DNA of 64,000 nt from Bradyrhizobium genosp. SA-3. Lineage in GTDB: Bacteria > Pseudomonadota > Alphaproteobacteria > Rhizobiales > Xanthobacteraceae. Below, piece by piece: positions 34,800 through 44,909 of the stretch. The DNA is taken from contig NZ_PSRT01000006.1 of assembly GCF_004212635.1 (NCBI RefSeq), positions 41,884 to 105,883 of the forward strand, in the 5' to 3' direction. The translations under genes were made by a program, and so were the position numbers. The notes below the pieces were generated by a model. That model had not been told where the DNA came from and searched no databases. It saw only the letters and a list, made by a program, of their open reading frames with translations. Numbering within the stretch: the stretch's first letter is position 1; every line of letters starts with the position of its first letter.

Positions 34800-35532
34800 G
34801 CGGGGCTCAAGGTCGAAGCTGCTGAGCTGGTTTCAAGCAATTGCTCACCGTGAATAGCAGCAGGCGGCTTGAGGCTGTCGAATCGACGGTACGTGACAGC
34901 TGCGACAATCACCATCCAGCCACGGTATCCTGGCCTGTCGGTCCAAACCTCTGTGCTTCTCGGAAATCCATCGTACCGAACTCTTTGACTCTGCAGGTCA
35001 GCTGGTTGGGACCGCGAACAAAGCGAGCTGCGTCGACGCAGCTTGTCGCTGATCGTCTCGATGCCCTTTGAGCCTTCAACCCCACACTAGGCTGAGCATC
35101 ATCCACCAACATCGGTGACGTTCCTCCCCGGGGGCGGCCGGTCAGGCGTGCAGTTGTCGGGAGTTCGTCCTACTGCCCCCAATGTGGCTATGCCCGGCTC
35201 AGAACGTATTCACACATGGCGGACGCTCAAAGTGCTTGAATCGGCCGTAGCGTCAGGTTGTAGGCATTGCGAAGCAGAACGCCATATTGGGAGCCAGCAT
35301 CGCCACACAAGCGCTAAACGGCCGATCGCTCTTGTATCTCGGTCTTCGCAATGAGCGTGTTGCGCATGGCGGGACGATGATTCAGGAGGCCGTAATCATT
35401 GCGGCTGCCCTGCAACAGCGCGACCGCGGCTGCCGAGGCGCCCAATCCGGTACACAGATTACGCTCGCGGGGCAAAGAATAATAGTGATGGATATGCGGC
35501 TGAAGACAGGTTTGGTGAATCAAGAGCGACGA
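34800..35532. other. intergenic stretch, regulatory part only
   Basis: Apart from the possible NifA site at 34892-34907 that belongs to the peroxidase gene, no gene or signal was recognised in these 730 bp. Confidence 0.5.
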
Positions 35533-35850
35533 ATGGGCTGGACTTGCAATGCGCATCGCTGTGCAGCCGCCCTCGTCGCGATCGCGATCGCAGCCACGTG
35601 GTGCACAGGACACGCTCGCGCGCGAGATCGGCGGGCCGAGCAAGTCTTGATGTCGTGCAGACCAGACGTGATCCGCTTCTGTGACCGCTTTACAGGGCGT
35701 AGCGATGTGGACGTGGCCATGTTTTGTCTTAGGGACAATTTCAAGAACTTGCGCGGCGAATGCCGCCGCATGATGCCAACCGCGGCGGAGAGAAACGACG
35801 GACCGAGACGGCGTCTCAACAGGCTTCCGGTCGTCCTCCATCGAGAGTGA
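35533..35850 (+). CDS. small secreted cysteine-rich protein
   Basis: The 105-residue protein has a signal-peptide-like start (RCAAALVAIAIAATWCTGHARA) followed by a cysteine-patterned segment: VLMSCRPDVIRFCDRF, DVDVAMFCLRDNFKNLRGECRRMM. This C-X7-C ... C-X11-C arrangement resembles the cysteine-rich repeat proteins common in rhizobia. It is probably periplasmic. Its function is unknown, and the start could lie further upstream (35488 or 35494). Confidence 0.65.
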   Translation: MGWTCNAHRCAAALVAIAIAATWCTGHARARDRRAEQVLMSCRPDVIRFCDRFTGRSDVDVAMFCLRDNFKNLRGECRRMMPTAAERNDGPRRRLNRLPVVLHRE

Positions 35851-36432
35851 GGCGTCCGAGTGGTAGTTGCAGAAATCGAGCGACGGTGAGGTTCAGACTG
35901 ACGGGCGCCGGAGTTTGGCCAGCTTGGTGGCCGAAAGTCGATCGGGCTGAAGCATCAGCCTGCCGAGCCGCAGTTCATCTATCAGGGGGACTGAGCTCTG
36001 TGAATCGATTGGCCTCGATCAGCGATCGATAGTGCGCCCACGCGTGTTACGAGGTTGTAATGCGCTCTGAACTTCGATTTCGTACTGCAGCAGTTGCGCT
36101 TTATTCAGCGCTGCAGCCATTCGCCGACTTTGAGGCCATCGTGAGATTGCCATCGGCTCGCTGTAACTGGTCGGAAGGACAATCTGCGTAGACTGTGGCG
36201 GTTACGGCCGGACATCTGCAGGAATCCGTGCTGCCCATCAATCTATGGCGTTGTGGTCGACAACCAAGCATTTTCCGGCAGGTGGCTAAATCGCCTATAA
36301 CTGGCAAAGATCGCCGGAATGTTAGCGTTGGAGGTTTGTTCGATCGCGTCTTCCTCAGATTTCTCAGCTGGGGATTAGCTTGGTCTCGACTGCCGGGCTC
36401 AAGGTACAGATAGAGCTAGGAAACCTCTTTTG
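35851..36432. other. 580 bp, nothing recognised
   Basis: Short frames on both strands have no family features. No promoter element or repeat was seen. Confidence 0.45.
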
Positions 36433-36735
36433 TTAGCCGCCCATCGACTTCCCGAAGGAACCGCTTGATGCCATTGCGGCGTTCTCGATGGGCGCTTCAG
36501 GCGAGTCGCTTCGCCCGATCGTGATGCTCTTGGCCGAATACACCTTAGGGCTCAAGGTCAAAGGAAACGCCGTCGACAAGAGCCGTTCAAAGGCAGAAAG
36601 CTGTTCAAGCAGACGCTTCTCAACGGCCTTGCGCTCCGCGCCAGGTAGGTCCCTTTTAAGGAATCGACGGCAGCGCCAGATTTCGTTCCGCAGCCATCTG
36701 ATCTCACTTAATGTATCATCAATTGAAGTCATCAC
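36433..36735 (-). CDS. small hypothetical protein
   Basis: A 100-residue frame with a charged helical N-terminus (IDDTLSEIRWLRNEIWRCRRFLKRDLPGAERKAVEKRL-type, likely coiled coil) and a Ser/Gly-rich C-terminus. The composition looks coding, but no ribosome site stands ahead of the ATG and no neighbour supports it. I do not recognise it. Confidence 0.4.
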   Translation of the reverse strand: MMTSIDDTLSEIRWLRNEIWRCRRFLKRDLPGAERKAVEKRLLEQLSAFERLLSTAFPLTLSPKVYSAKSITIGRSDSPEAPIENAAMASSGSFGKSMGG

Positions 36736-38611
36736 AGATGTAGATCACTTCGTCCCTGGAGTATCAAGCATGGCGATCGTCATCGAGCGGCCATTCCTTG
36801 GCTCCGCATTCCTGCCGAATAATTGCATCCGGGGACTTGCGACTTCCGCCCGTTCTTTCGGCGAGCAGTTCGATGTATGCAACTCTTATCAATCAATATC
36901 ACCCTACACCGCGCGTGTGACGAGAAATCGCGGCAGATCCTCGCGTTTTCACGGCGCTGCGATCGTGTGCCTTGCACAATTCCTGCGCTCCACAGGATTG
37001 ATTGGTGCGCGAACAAAAACCGAGAACCGGAGAGCAGTCAAATCCATGTCCGACACGCGGACGGCTCAAGCAGGAGCTATTAACGCACAACGCATGTCCC
37101 CATGGTCGATGGCAGCGGAATTTGCAAGCGTTTGACGGCTTTGTTGCCTGTTCAGGCTGGGCGCGACCTGACTTGGGACACAGCTCGCGCCTCGGAACGT
37201 AGCGATGTCGAGCTCTAGCGGCCCAAGCCGCGTAAAGCGGTGGCGGCTTCATTGCGATCGCCTCCTCTCTGATGCTGGCCAGTCCCGCGGTGCTACCGGG
37301 CATTCGCAATCGCTTACCCGATAAATAATTTATGGGCGAGGTGGACCTCATCAACAACATGGGAAAGCCATGGGGGCGATTGTTGAGGAAGGCGAGCCAG
37401 CCTGACTGCGATCCTCGGCACGCGGCACCCAATCAAAGAAACGCACGCGCCGGGGTTGGGATCTTGGCAATCCGAGGCAAATGTCGGCTAGACGCACTGT
37501 CGAGCCAAATGAGCATTCCACGGACAATCATTGCTATCGACATCCGGCTGTGCACGGTCGGCCTCAGAAGACCGATTTAATAGCTTGAATCTCACGCTGC
37601 GACAGGTTGTAGGCTTGCTGATGCGTAAAAGATAAAGGCCCGCTTGGCAGGCGTTGATGGCGCATCGCAAAATGGAGATCGAGGGGGCGGCCTGCTGATT
37701 GCCAGCTTTTGGACGATGGCCAGGAAAGCCATTTGCACCGTCGGCACGGGGCGCCGGGCCAGCCATTGTCAAGTACACTGACTAGTTGGAGTCGCGAAAT
37801 GGCATGGATGATGGAATGATACAGGCAGCAAAATATGGCTGACCCCAGCCGTAATCGCGTTCTTAGCGGTCCAGCGAAAGCGCGCTGGGTGAACCGCCCG
37901 CGCTCGCAAGCAAGTACTCCAACGGAATAGACGGTTCATATCCGGCCAGAGGCGATGACCGGCAGGACTGATGGCCGCACAGAGCCCTGCGGTGAAAGCT
38001 CGGAAGGTCTTATGTCCTTTTCAAACCAGCCTCACGAGGGCGCTAGGCGAAATCGATCGCGCCAGCGACATCCTTGAATTCTCAACAGTGGTGTTCACGC
38101 ACGACAAGCAAATGCGTCGATCATTCGGTGTTCCAGCAAAAGGCGACGGTTGAGTTTCAATCTAGATTTCTGCCGAGTTTCGAGGAAAGCGTCCGCGCCG
38201 GAAGATCGTGGGGCGACGCCACGACTTGCAACGCGTTGAGCCGAAAGGCCGGAGGTCAGGCCGGCCGGGACGTTTGCGAGAGAATAGTTTCTCGTGTATC
38301 GCAACTTGACGACGTTCTGATTGGGAAGGTCGGAATTAGGGAAGCTTTCCATATTTGCAGCATCATTCGGTCGGCACTCCAAAAGAGCGGAATGCCGCTG
38401 TGGAGCTATCAGAATCGTGCAACTCACGGCTAAGCCGTACGCCCTGAGGAGAAGCGGTCCGAGCAGTGAGGTAACCGACCAAATAAATCTCTCGATTGCA
38501 GCGTTCAACGGGCATGAAGCTGTCGAAGATCACTATCCTTCGCAGCGACACTCTCGCGATGTGGTGGCCAAAGATTACAGAACTGAACAAAAAAATCAGA
38601 AGGACTAGGTC
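36736..38611. other. 1.9 kb of eroded, geneless DNA
   Basis: Many short frames occur but none has a recognisable product. A plus-strand frame near 38160-38433 (QAGRDVCERIVSRVSQLDD) looks mildly protein-like and could be a gene relic. No tts box or sigma-54 element with correct spacing was found. Confidence 0.45.
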
Positions 38612-38857
38612 TTGAGCCAGGCGGAGAATGACGTCGTCGAGCACATGCTCTCGTCATTGACGATCAGCTTGTTGCAGAATCGTATCGCGCCCTCTGACGA
38701 GCAGGTGATGCATCATTTTGGGTTAGCCTGCGAGAGAGCGGGACTGATCGCGACGGAGGAGATAGCAATACGGATCTTGAAACGTGTTTCACGCGAGATC
38801 AACGAGGCACAGTCGATGCTCGAGTTCATTGGTCGCGGCGCGGATCGACTACATTGA
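38612..38857 (+). CDS. small hypothetical helical protein
   Basis: An 81-residue frame starting TTG, 5 bp after AGAAGGACT. It is helical and coding-like (VVEHMLSSLTISLLQNRIAP, EEIAIRILKRVSREINEAQ). No family is recognised and there is no operon partner. Confidence 0.42.
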   Translation: MSQAENDVVEHMLSSLTISLLQNRIAPSDEQVMHHFGLACERAGLIATEEIAIRILKRVSREINEAQSMLEFIGRGADRLH

Positions 38858-39333
38858 GCTCGACATACAGAAGCTCTGTGTCGCACCAGTCCAGATGCAG
38901 CTGTTCGATCATTCAGTCGAACGCGTAAGGGTCAAGTGCCGCCTCATCAGCGCTTGCCCGTCGAGATGTGCGACGGTGAGCCGAGGGGCAGTCCGGTCTT
39001 CGTGGCCGATGTCAAAATGGCTGGGAACTCGTCATCGGAGAAATTTAGCGAGCCCGTGTTGTTAACATCGGGTGCGCGCCGCGTCTCGTAGCCAAGGCCG
39101 AGCGGCGTTAGGCGCGATGGGCTGCAAGCTCAGCTATATAGCGTAAGCGTTTGAACGCAGGGGGAAGTGGGGCCGCCTCGCCGCAAGCGACAGCAAAGTT
39201 GCCGGCCTAAGCGTCCCGCTGCCGGCGTGCCGGCACCCGGCACCAGTCGGCCCAGCTCGAAGTGATTCGTCTGCGGAGCGCTGAGCCTAAGCTTGAGAAA
39301 TTGATGGGGGCCGTCAGTTTCCTCGCTCCGCGG
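38858..39333. other. geneless stretch before the nopM promoter
   Basis: No gene is recognised. It ends at the tts box at 39334. Confidence 0.45.
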
Positions 39334-39365
39334 TCCGTCAGCTTATCGACAGCTGGCTCTCGTAT
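39334..39365 (+). promoter_or_regulatory. tts box of nopM
   Basis: CCGTCAGCTTATCGACAGCT matches the TtsI-binding consensus GTCAGCTT-N-TCG-NN-AGCT in every conserved position. It lies about 290 bp upstream of the NopM start. Confidence 0.88.
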
Positions 39366-39651
39366 CATGAACGTCGCTGCGCGCTGGCAGGTCCGGCTCA
39401 ACGGGCGGCGATCTGGCAGGGGACACCAGGATAGACTCCAATATCAACCGATCCACGAGCGAGACTTCGCCTGGGTTCGCTACACCCTCTGAAGTTACTC
39501 GGTAGCACTCGCAGCAGCGTATTCGCGCCAGCAGTGCGTGAGACCTCATTGCAGTTAGCCGGTGGAGCGTCATCCATGGCGGGGGTTACCGGTTCTAAGA
39601 TGCGCCGCCCCGGCGCGTTCGCTTCATTTTGCTACCGAAGAGACGACATCG

Positions 39652-41484
39652 ATGAATGCAGAACAGCTTGGTGCTGGTACTCCTTCCGCAACTTCCGATT
39701 CGGAAAGCTCCGAACCGGGCTCTCCGGCCGCATCGCAGTGGGGAGAGGCCTTGACGGACGTGCAGGCGTCCGCCGCCGAGGCGGCTGCCTCGCAGGACGA
39801 GGTGTTGGCGGACTGGGCTGCCGAAGACGGGCAGGGGCAACATGAGGATCGGCAACAGGCGGTAAGTCGAACGAGGGCTTGGCGGGGCACGGGTGATCTC
39901 AATGAGCCGCTAGATCTGTCGTCTCTGTCCCTGACCGCCTTGTCGGCGTCCATTCTGGCCGGGTTGCGCCGCCTGAATGTCGACGACAATCAGCTCGACA
40001 GCCTGCCCGAGACCCTTCCGGCGAGCCTCCAACGGCTCTACGCCAGCAACAATCGGCTGACCAGCCTACCCGAGCTTCCACCTGGCCTGCGGCGGCTCTA
40101 TGCCATCAGCAATGGGCTGACGCGCCTGCCCGCAGAGCTGCCGCCGGGATTGCGGCGGCTGAATGTCGACAACAATCAGCTGACCAGCCTGCCCGAACCC
40201 CTTCCAGCAACGCTTCAGGAGTTGGACGCTAGCGGTAACCGCCTGACCCACCTGCCCGAGCTTCCAGCCGGGCTCCAGCGTCTGAACGTCGACTACAATC
40301 AGCTGACGAACCTGCCCGAGCCTCTTCCGGCCGAGCTCGAATGGCTCAGCGCCAGCCACAACCGGCTGACCAGCCTACCTGAGACGGTCCCGCCCGAGCT
40401 GCTGTGGCTCGGTGCCAGCAACAACCAGCTGACCAGCGTGCCCGAGACCCTGCTGACGCAGCTAAGCCGTGACTCGAGTGTTGATCTGGAGAATAATCCG
40501 CTCGCCGATTGGGTGCAGGCCGGCCTGGCAACAGCGATGCATGCCGGAAACTATGCCGGCCCGCAGGTTTTCTTCTCGACCGCGGATGGAGCGGTGGAAG
40601 TTCAGCCGCGGTCCCTGCAAGAGGTTGCCGCGGACTGGCTCGAGGGCGAGCCCACGGCAATGGCGACTTGGCAGCACTTCGCCCATGAAGCGGGGGCCGC
40701 GGACTATGCACGCTTCCTCGACAGGCTCCGGGGCACCGTGAGCTATGGCAACGAGACGTTCCGCCAAGCCGTCGCCGAAGATTTGCGGCAGGCAGCCGTC
40801 AGGCCGCGTTTGCGCAAGCAATATTTCGAGTTGGCTTCGGGAGCGAACGAGAGCTGCGAAGATCGCATTACTTTGGCCTGGAACGGCATGCAGACCGCAC
40901 GCCTGAACGCTGATGTCGAGGACGGCGTCTATGACGGGCGACTGGGCGAACTGCTCCAACACGGCCGCGTCATGTTTCGCTTGGAAGCGCTGGACGGAAT
41001 CGCGCGCGAGAGGGTCAACTCGCTTCGTCGTGCCGATCCCGACGCGGACGTCGATGAAATCGAGGTCTACCTTGCCTACCAGACCCAGCTGCGCGACCCG
41101 CTCGAGCTGCGGCACATCGCTCCCGACATGCGCTTCATGAACGTCTCTCACGTGACCGAGGACGATGTGGCCAGCGCCGAGGCATCGGTGCGGAATCAGG
41201 AAGCGGCGGAATTTCCGGACTATCTGGCAACGCGCTGGCAACCGTGGGAAAGCGTGATGAGGCGCATCGCGCCCGAAGATTATGCTGCCATGCAGGAGCG
41301 GCTCGTCGACGCGATGGGCGAAGAGTTTCAAACCCGTCTGAATCGCCGACTGGCCGAGGAAGGTTTGACAGGCGTTGCCGATGCCGAGCGGGTGCTCGGA
41401 GCCCAGATCCGAAACGAGATCGCCCGCGAGATCAAAAGCGCGGTCATGCACCAGGTGCTCGGGAAACTCGGCCTTGATCTATGA
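39652..41484 (+). CDS. nopM: type III effector NopM, LRR/NEL E3 ubiquitin ligase
   Basis: The 610-residue protein belongs to the IpaH/SspH/NopM family that ubiquitinates host proteins. Residues 1-40 are Ser/Ala/Glu-rich and suit a secretion signal. About eight leucine-rich repeats of the form L--L-V--N-LTSLPE-LP run from about residue 105 to 275. The C-terminal NEL domain follows, with the catalytic cysteine in NESCEDRITLAWN at residue 402 and DGVYDGRLGELLQHGRVMFRLEALD. The ATG at 39652 was taken; a GTG 30 codons earlier is open but encodes an untypical N-terminus. A tts box precedes it. Confidence 0.93.
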   Translation: MNAEQLGAGTPSATSDSESSEPGSPAASQWGEALTDVQASAAEAAASQDEVLADWAAEDGQGQHEDRQQAVSRTRAWRGTGDLNEPLDLSSLSLTALSASILAGLRRLNVDDNQLDSLPETLPASLQRLYASNNRLTSLPELPPGLRRLYAISNGLTRLPAELPPGLRRLNVDNNQLTSLPEPLPATLQELDASGNRLTHLPELPAGLQRLNVDYNQLTNLPEPLPAELEWLSASHNRLTSLPETVPPELLWLGASNNQLTSVPETLLTQLSRDSSVDLENNPLADWVQAGLATAMHAGNYAGPQVFFSTADGAVEVQPRSLQEVAADWLEGEPTAMATWQHFAHEAGAADYARFLDRLRGTVSYGNETFRQAVAEDLRQAAVRPRLRKQYFELASGANESCEDRITLAWNGMQTARLNADVEDGVYDGRLGELLQHGRVMFRLEALDGIARERVNSLRRADPDADVDEIEVYLAYQTQLRDPLELRHIAPDMRFMNVSHVTEDDVASAEASVRNQEAAEFPDYLATRWQPWESVMRRIAPEDYAAMQERLVDAMGEEFQTRLNRRLAEEGLTGVADAERVLGAQIRNEIAREIKSAVMHQVLGKLGLDL

Positions 41485-41755
41485 GCCTCCTGTGATGGAA
41501 GGGCCCGTCGATCCGCCTAGCCGCCAAGGTGAAGACAGTCATCGATCCTTTCGAGGACGGGCGTGTCTACATGAGCCATTCGGCGAATGAGCTGCCGTCA
41601 ATTGCCGGTCGCGTGGTCCGTGCGGACGACCACGGTAAAGATGCGCAATCCACCTGAAGATTCGTATACCGCAATTCATGCGTTCGCGTCCCGTTGAGAG
41701 CGCCATTGAAGACTACTCATAAGCCGGACGAATAGATGGCGAGCAGATCGGAATC

Positions 41756-42475
41756 TCAAGTAGCCCTTGTGCAACGTAGGCTGTCGATATCCGTCCCCCG
41801 AGATCGATAGGACTTTCGCAGCATCACACTCGAATCCAGATCGCGAAACATGCTGTAATTCCGTCGGATCCATTGATGCAGCTCGGTGGACCAGTCCTTC
41901 TCGTTGCGCAGATATCCGGTGAAGGAAAAGCTAATTCGGTCTATATATCTCTTGAGGAACAGCGGAAGCGCGGGAATCCGAAGCACCCGCTCGCCATCCA
42001 TCGCTTCAGGTAATCCGCCGCGCAGCACGAATTCATTGTGGACGGTGACCAGCGACCCCGGCGGAATTCGCCGCCGCAGCATTTCGTAACCGCGAAAGGA
42101 GATGCGGTCAGCGCCCGCAACGAAGAGGATGATAGGGGCGACATAGCAGCGCGCCGTCTCCTTCATGAAGCCGATCTCCTCGCACATCTTGAAGAATTCG
42201 TCGAAGGCGTGAAAGCCGAGATCGATTACCTTGGGTACCCGATCGTGGATGACAAGAGGGTCCATCAGCTGCATCTTGCCGTAAGTATCGATCACATCCG
42301 CGGTCTCCGTGATGTTGGGGAGGTAGTCGAGCAATGATGGCTCTTTCAAGTTGACATCAAATGACAGAACTGTGCCGTTTTTCAGCAGCAAGAACTCGCT
42401 CATGGCCCGAGCGATGAGAGTTTTACCGACCTGCGGGCTAGGAGAGCAGATGATGTAGATGGGGGTCGCTAACAT
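41756..42475 (-). CDS. P-loop ATPase of unknown role, partner of the ParA-like gene
   Basis: The 239-residue protein begins MLATPIYIICSPSPQVGKTLIARAMSEFLLL: a P-loop with the odd form PSPQVGKT at residues 12-19, followed by VLSFDVNLKEPSLLDYLP, which resembles the switch region of MinD/ParA-type NTPases. It lies 59 bp downstream of a second P-loop gene in the same direction. The C-terminal half (SFTGYLRNEKDWSTELHQWIRRNY) is unlike known ParA proteins. Function unknown; a plasmid- or transfer-linked ATPase pair is one possibility. Confidence 0.72.
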   Translation of the reverse strand: MLATPIYIICSPSPQVGKTLIARAMSEFLLLKNGTVLSFDVNLKEPSLLDYLPNITETADVIDTYGKMQLMDPLVIHDRVPKVIDLGFHAFDEFFKMCEEIGFMKETARCYVAPIILFVAGADRISFRGYEMLRRRIPPGSLVTVHNEFVLRGGLPEAMDGERVLRIPALPLFLKRYIDRISFSFTGYLRNEKDWSTELHQWIRRNYSMFRDLDSSVMLRKSYRSRGTDIDSLRCTRAT

Positions 42476-42534
42476 AGCCAGCAGATCAATTTCGTTTCGT
42501 ACGTGGGCCCGACCTGAGCTCGCCGAATATGCGA

Positions 42535-43284
42535 CTACTTCTCGCCGACCCGGGTGGCGGACTTGGCGCCGGCCAGTTCCGTCAAGTTGATGCGATCAAA
42601 TTCGCTCCAGACATTTGCCAGCCAGTGCCGGACATAGCCGCGCAGCACGAAGGAGTTGTTCGCGGGCTCATCGTTGCGACCCTTGTTTGCGACGAAGTCT
42701 ATGAATGGGACGGATGCGACTTCCACCTGCTCATAGGCCATCTCGTTAAGCTTCGGTATGACCAACTCAGTCGCATGTTTGATGCGGTGAAAATAGGAAT
42801 TGTATGTCGCTTGATCCCACTGGAAGAATTGAGTGTCGTTGATGAAGTTCTTGACCAGGTAGTACTTTGCGCCGCTCATGAAGGTCGCGGTTTCCGCGAT
42901 CTCGTCTAGCGAAGCGATGGATGATCCCAGGATATGGAACACGGCAAACGTAATCTGGCCAGACCGCGCCGAGTCCAGAAATCCGATGTCGCGCAAGGAA
43001 GCCAGCGCAGAGGACAGTAAGCCTGCGCGAGCATCGATGACAGTGACGGACAGCCCTGAGTTCAGGGTATCGAAGATCTTCATCTGATCCGCCGTCGTCG
43101 TCATGTCAACTATCTCGGTGATCTCGGGATAAAAGCGCTTCAGCGTTCCCCTCGGCGACTCCGTGTCGAATGCGCGTGTTTGCACATTGTTGACGCTGAA
43201 GTAGTCCAGTAGCGTTCGTGATACGGTCGTCTTGCCGACTCCTCCCTTGTCCGCACCGACCACAATTACAACTGGCTTCACCAT
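42535..43284 (-). CDS. ParA/MinD-like ATPase
   Basis: The 249-residue protein has a clean deviant Walker A, VVGADKGGVGKTTVSRTLLDYF at residues 8-29, then a Walker A'-type FDTESPRGTLKRFYP and VTVIDARAGLLSSALASLRD. This is the SIMIBI/ParA fold, nearest to the VirC1/TraL-type ATPases of mobile elements. The ATG at 43284 follows AGGAGATTTCC, which decides it over an earlier ATG at 43302. The C-terminus is not like chromosomal ParA. It starts a two-gene unit with the P-loop gene at 41756. Confidence 0.8.
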   Translation of the reverse strand: MVKPVVIVVGADKGGVGKTTVSRTLLDYFSVNNVQTRAFDTESPRGTLKRFYPEITEIVDMTTTADQMKIFDTLNSGLSVTVIDARAGLLSSALASLRDIGFLDSARSGQITFAVFHILGSSIASLDEIAETATFMSGAKYYLVKNFINDTQFFQWDQATYNSYFHRIKHATELVIPKLNEMAYEQVEVASVPFIDFVANKGRNDEPANNSFVLRGYVRHWLANVWSEFDRINLTELAGAKSATRVGEK

Positions 43285-44909
43285 GGAAATCTCCTGAGAC
43301 ACTCGCTATTGCCGCGCGCAAAGTGCGCAACCGGCGCGTCTCTGCTTTGGGTGCGAACATGGCAGAAAGAAGGGGCAATGAATCTTCGATGCGAGAGCTC
43401 TGCAACCGATGAATGTTTTCAACATCAAGCGAGTGACGTCCTTGGATCGCAACGACGATGCAGGCCGAGAATGGGGAGTAAATCACTTGTACTGGTGATC
43501 TACGTGAGGTTTGTGGGCGGCTGGAATGCGCGCCGCCAAGAACCACGGTCTGCCTGTGGTGATCGGCGATTGCCATAGGTCATCTATTGCTGCCGCTATC
43601 TAGATTGGCATGAAGCGAGCGAATCTTACGTAGCGTCAGATTGCGAGCTCGGTGGAAGCGCAATCGAGGCGGTGCTACGCGTCCGACTATGGTTTGGCAG
43701 ATCATCAAAGGTCTGCCGGATCAGATCGTCGTCTTTTCGGCAGACAGCGAAGTGGCTGGTCAATTACTGAGAGATGACCCTGAACGACCGAAATCTCACT
43801 CTGCTGAAGAATATCGAGATATGCGAGCGCTGATGCTGACGGAAATAGCAAGCATGCATCTGTTCGCGCCGAGGCGAGACTATCGTGTCATGGAGAACAA
43901 GATCGAAAGGTGAGCAGGGCGCGCCGGCCGACGGCGGTGGCGAAGCGATATCGAGGACTCTCCGTCGTCGGCGTCGAGCGATCGGGACGATCTTTGTCTT
44001 GGGCACAGAGTTCGCCGATGAGGCGACGTGGTGCAGGTCGAGAAGAATCTGCAGGGAATGAACGATGGTCTGGCGCCTGTGCGCTCTCGCTGGGCCGCTT
44101 CCTTGGGTGCGGCAGACGGTGTACATTACCGTTTTAAAGCGCCCACTCTGACCACTCTTTCGATTTGAGGCAAGCCCGCCTGAAATGGGGTGCGAGGTGC
44201 GCGTCCAGTTCTCGTTTCTTCTGGTCGGTCGCGCTTTAGATAATTGGTCTGCATACTCGGCCTCGGCGTAAAGCTACATCATGCTCACCTTCATATCCTT
44301 CATGGGACAACTACCGAAGCTTGTTAGGCATCCCCTAGAGCTGCGCTCTAGGGGGCATCGATCCCGCTGGCGCCACGGTACGAACGCCAGCCGACCAGGG
44401 TAACGCAACTCGAGCACAACTGAATGCGACTAAGGCGGATACTTACTGCAACAATCGAGGCAGGCGTGGAAAACAGGAAGTGTCGACCTCATTGCTGCCG
44501 CCGAAGGCCGCCGAAAGTAGCGATCCCCTTCCGCCGCGAAGAGCTCCGATCCGGCGATTGCTGGTCAGGCCGGAAATGAAAAGAATTAAGAACAAGCCAT
44601 TTGGTAAGCGGTTATTTCCACGTCTGTGCCATTCCCCCAATGGCACGACCACAGTGGAAGCTCTGCCTCAGCGTATCGCCCTCTGAGGCCGTTTTTCTTG
44701 GTGATAGCTCTATTTTTGCAATTCGCTACCTGAAGACTTCAAGCCGGACTACCGCCTTGTTTGGCAAAGCGATTGAGCAAAAGCGGCACTCGAGCGGCCG
44801 CGTGGTAACTGCCCGATGATCGAATATCTCCGCGAGCTAAAGGCGGGTGGCTAGACGCACTCTGCGCGCAACAGGGAGGCGCTTGCTAAGCGCCTGGGCT
44901 GCTAGAAAG
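43285..44909. other. 1.6 kb with no confident gene
   Basis: A plus-strand frame at 43689-43913 (about 75 codons, MVWQIIKGLPDQIVVFSADSE) is mildly coding-like, but without a ribosome site or known family. The hairpin at 44332 lies here. Otherwise nothing was recognised. Confidence 0.45.
44332..44354. other. perfect 10-bp stem-loop in a geneless stretch
   Basis: CCCCTAGAGC at 44332-44341 pairs perfectly with GCTCTAGGGG at 44345-44354 over a TGC loop. No gene ends nearby except the M16 peptidase, whose minus-strand stop is 555 bp away at 44910. Confidence 0.5.

Noticed and set aside
35252..35270. tts-like GTCAGGTTGTAGGCATTG before the cysteine-rich gene
   Set aside because: The first block fits, but TCG and AGCT are missing.
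40462..41451. 329-codon minus-strand open frame opposite nopM
   Set aside because: Antisense to a certain effector gene with tts box and NEL domain.
43634..43650. tts-like GTCAGATTGCGAGCTC
   Set aside because: It is three bases too short between the conserved blocks of a tts box.
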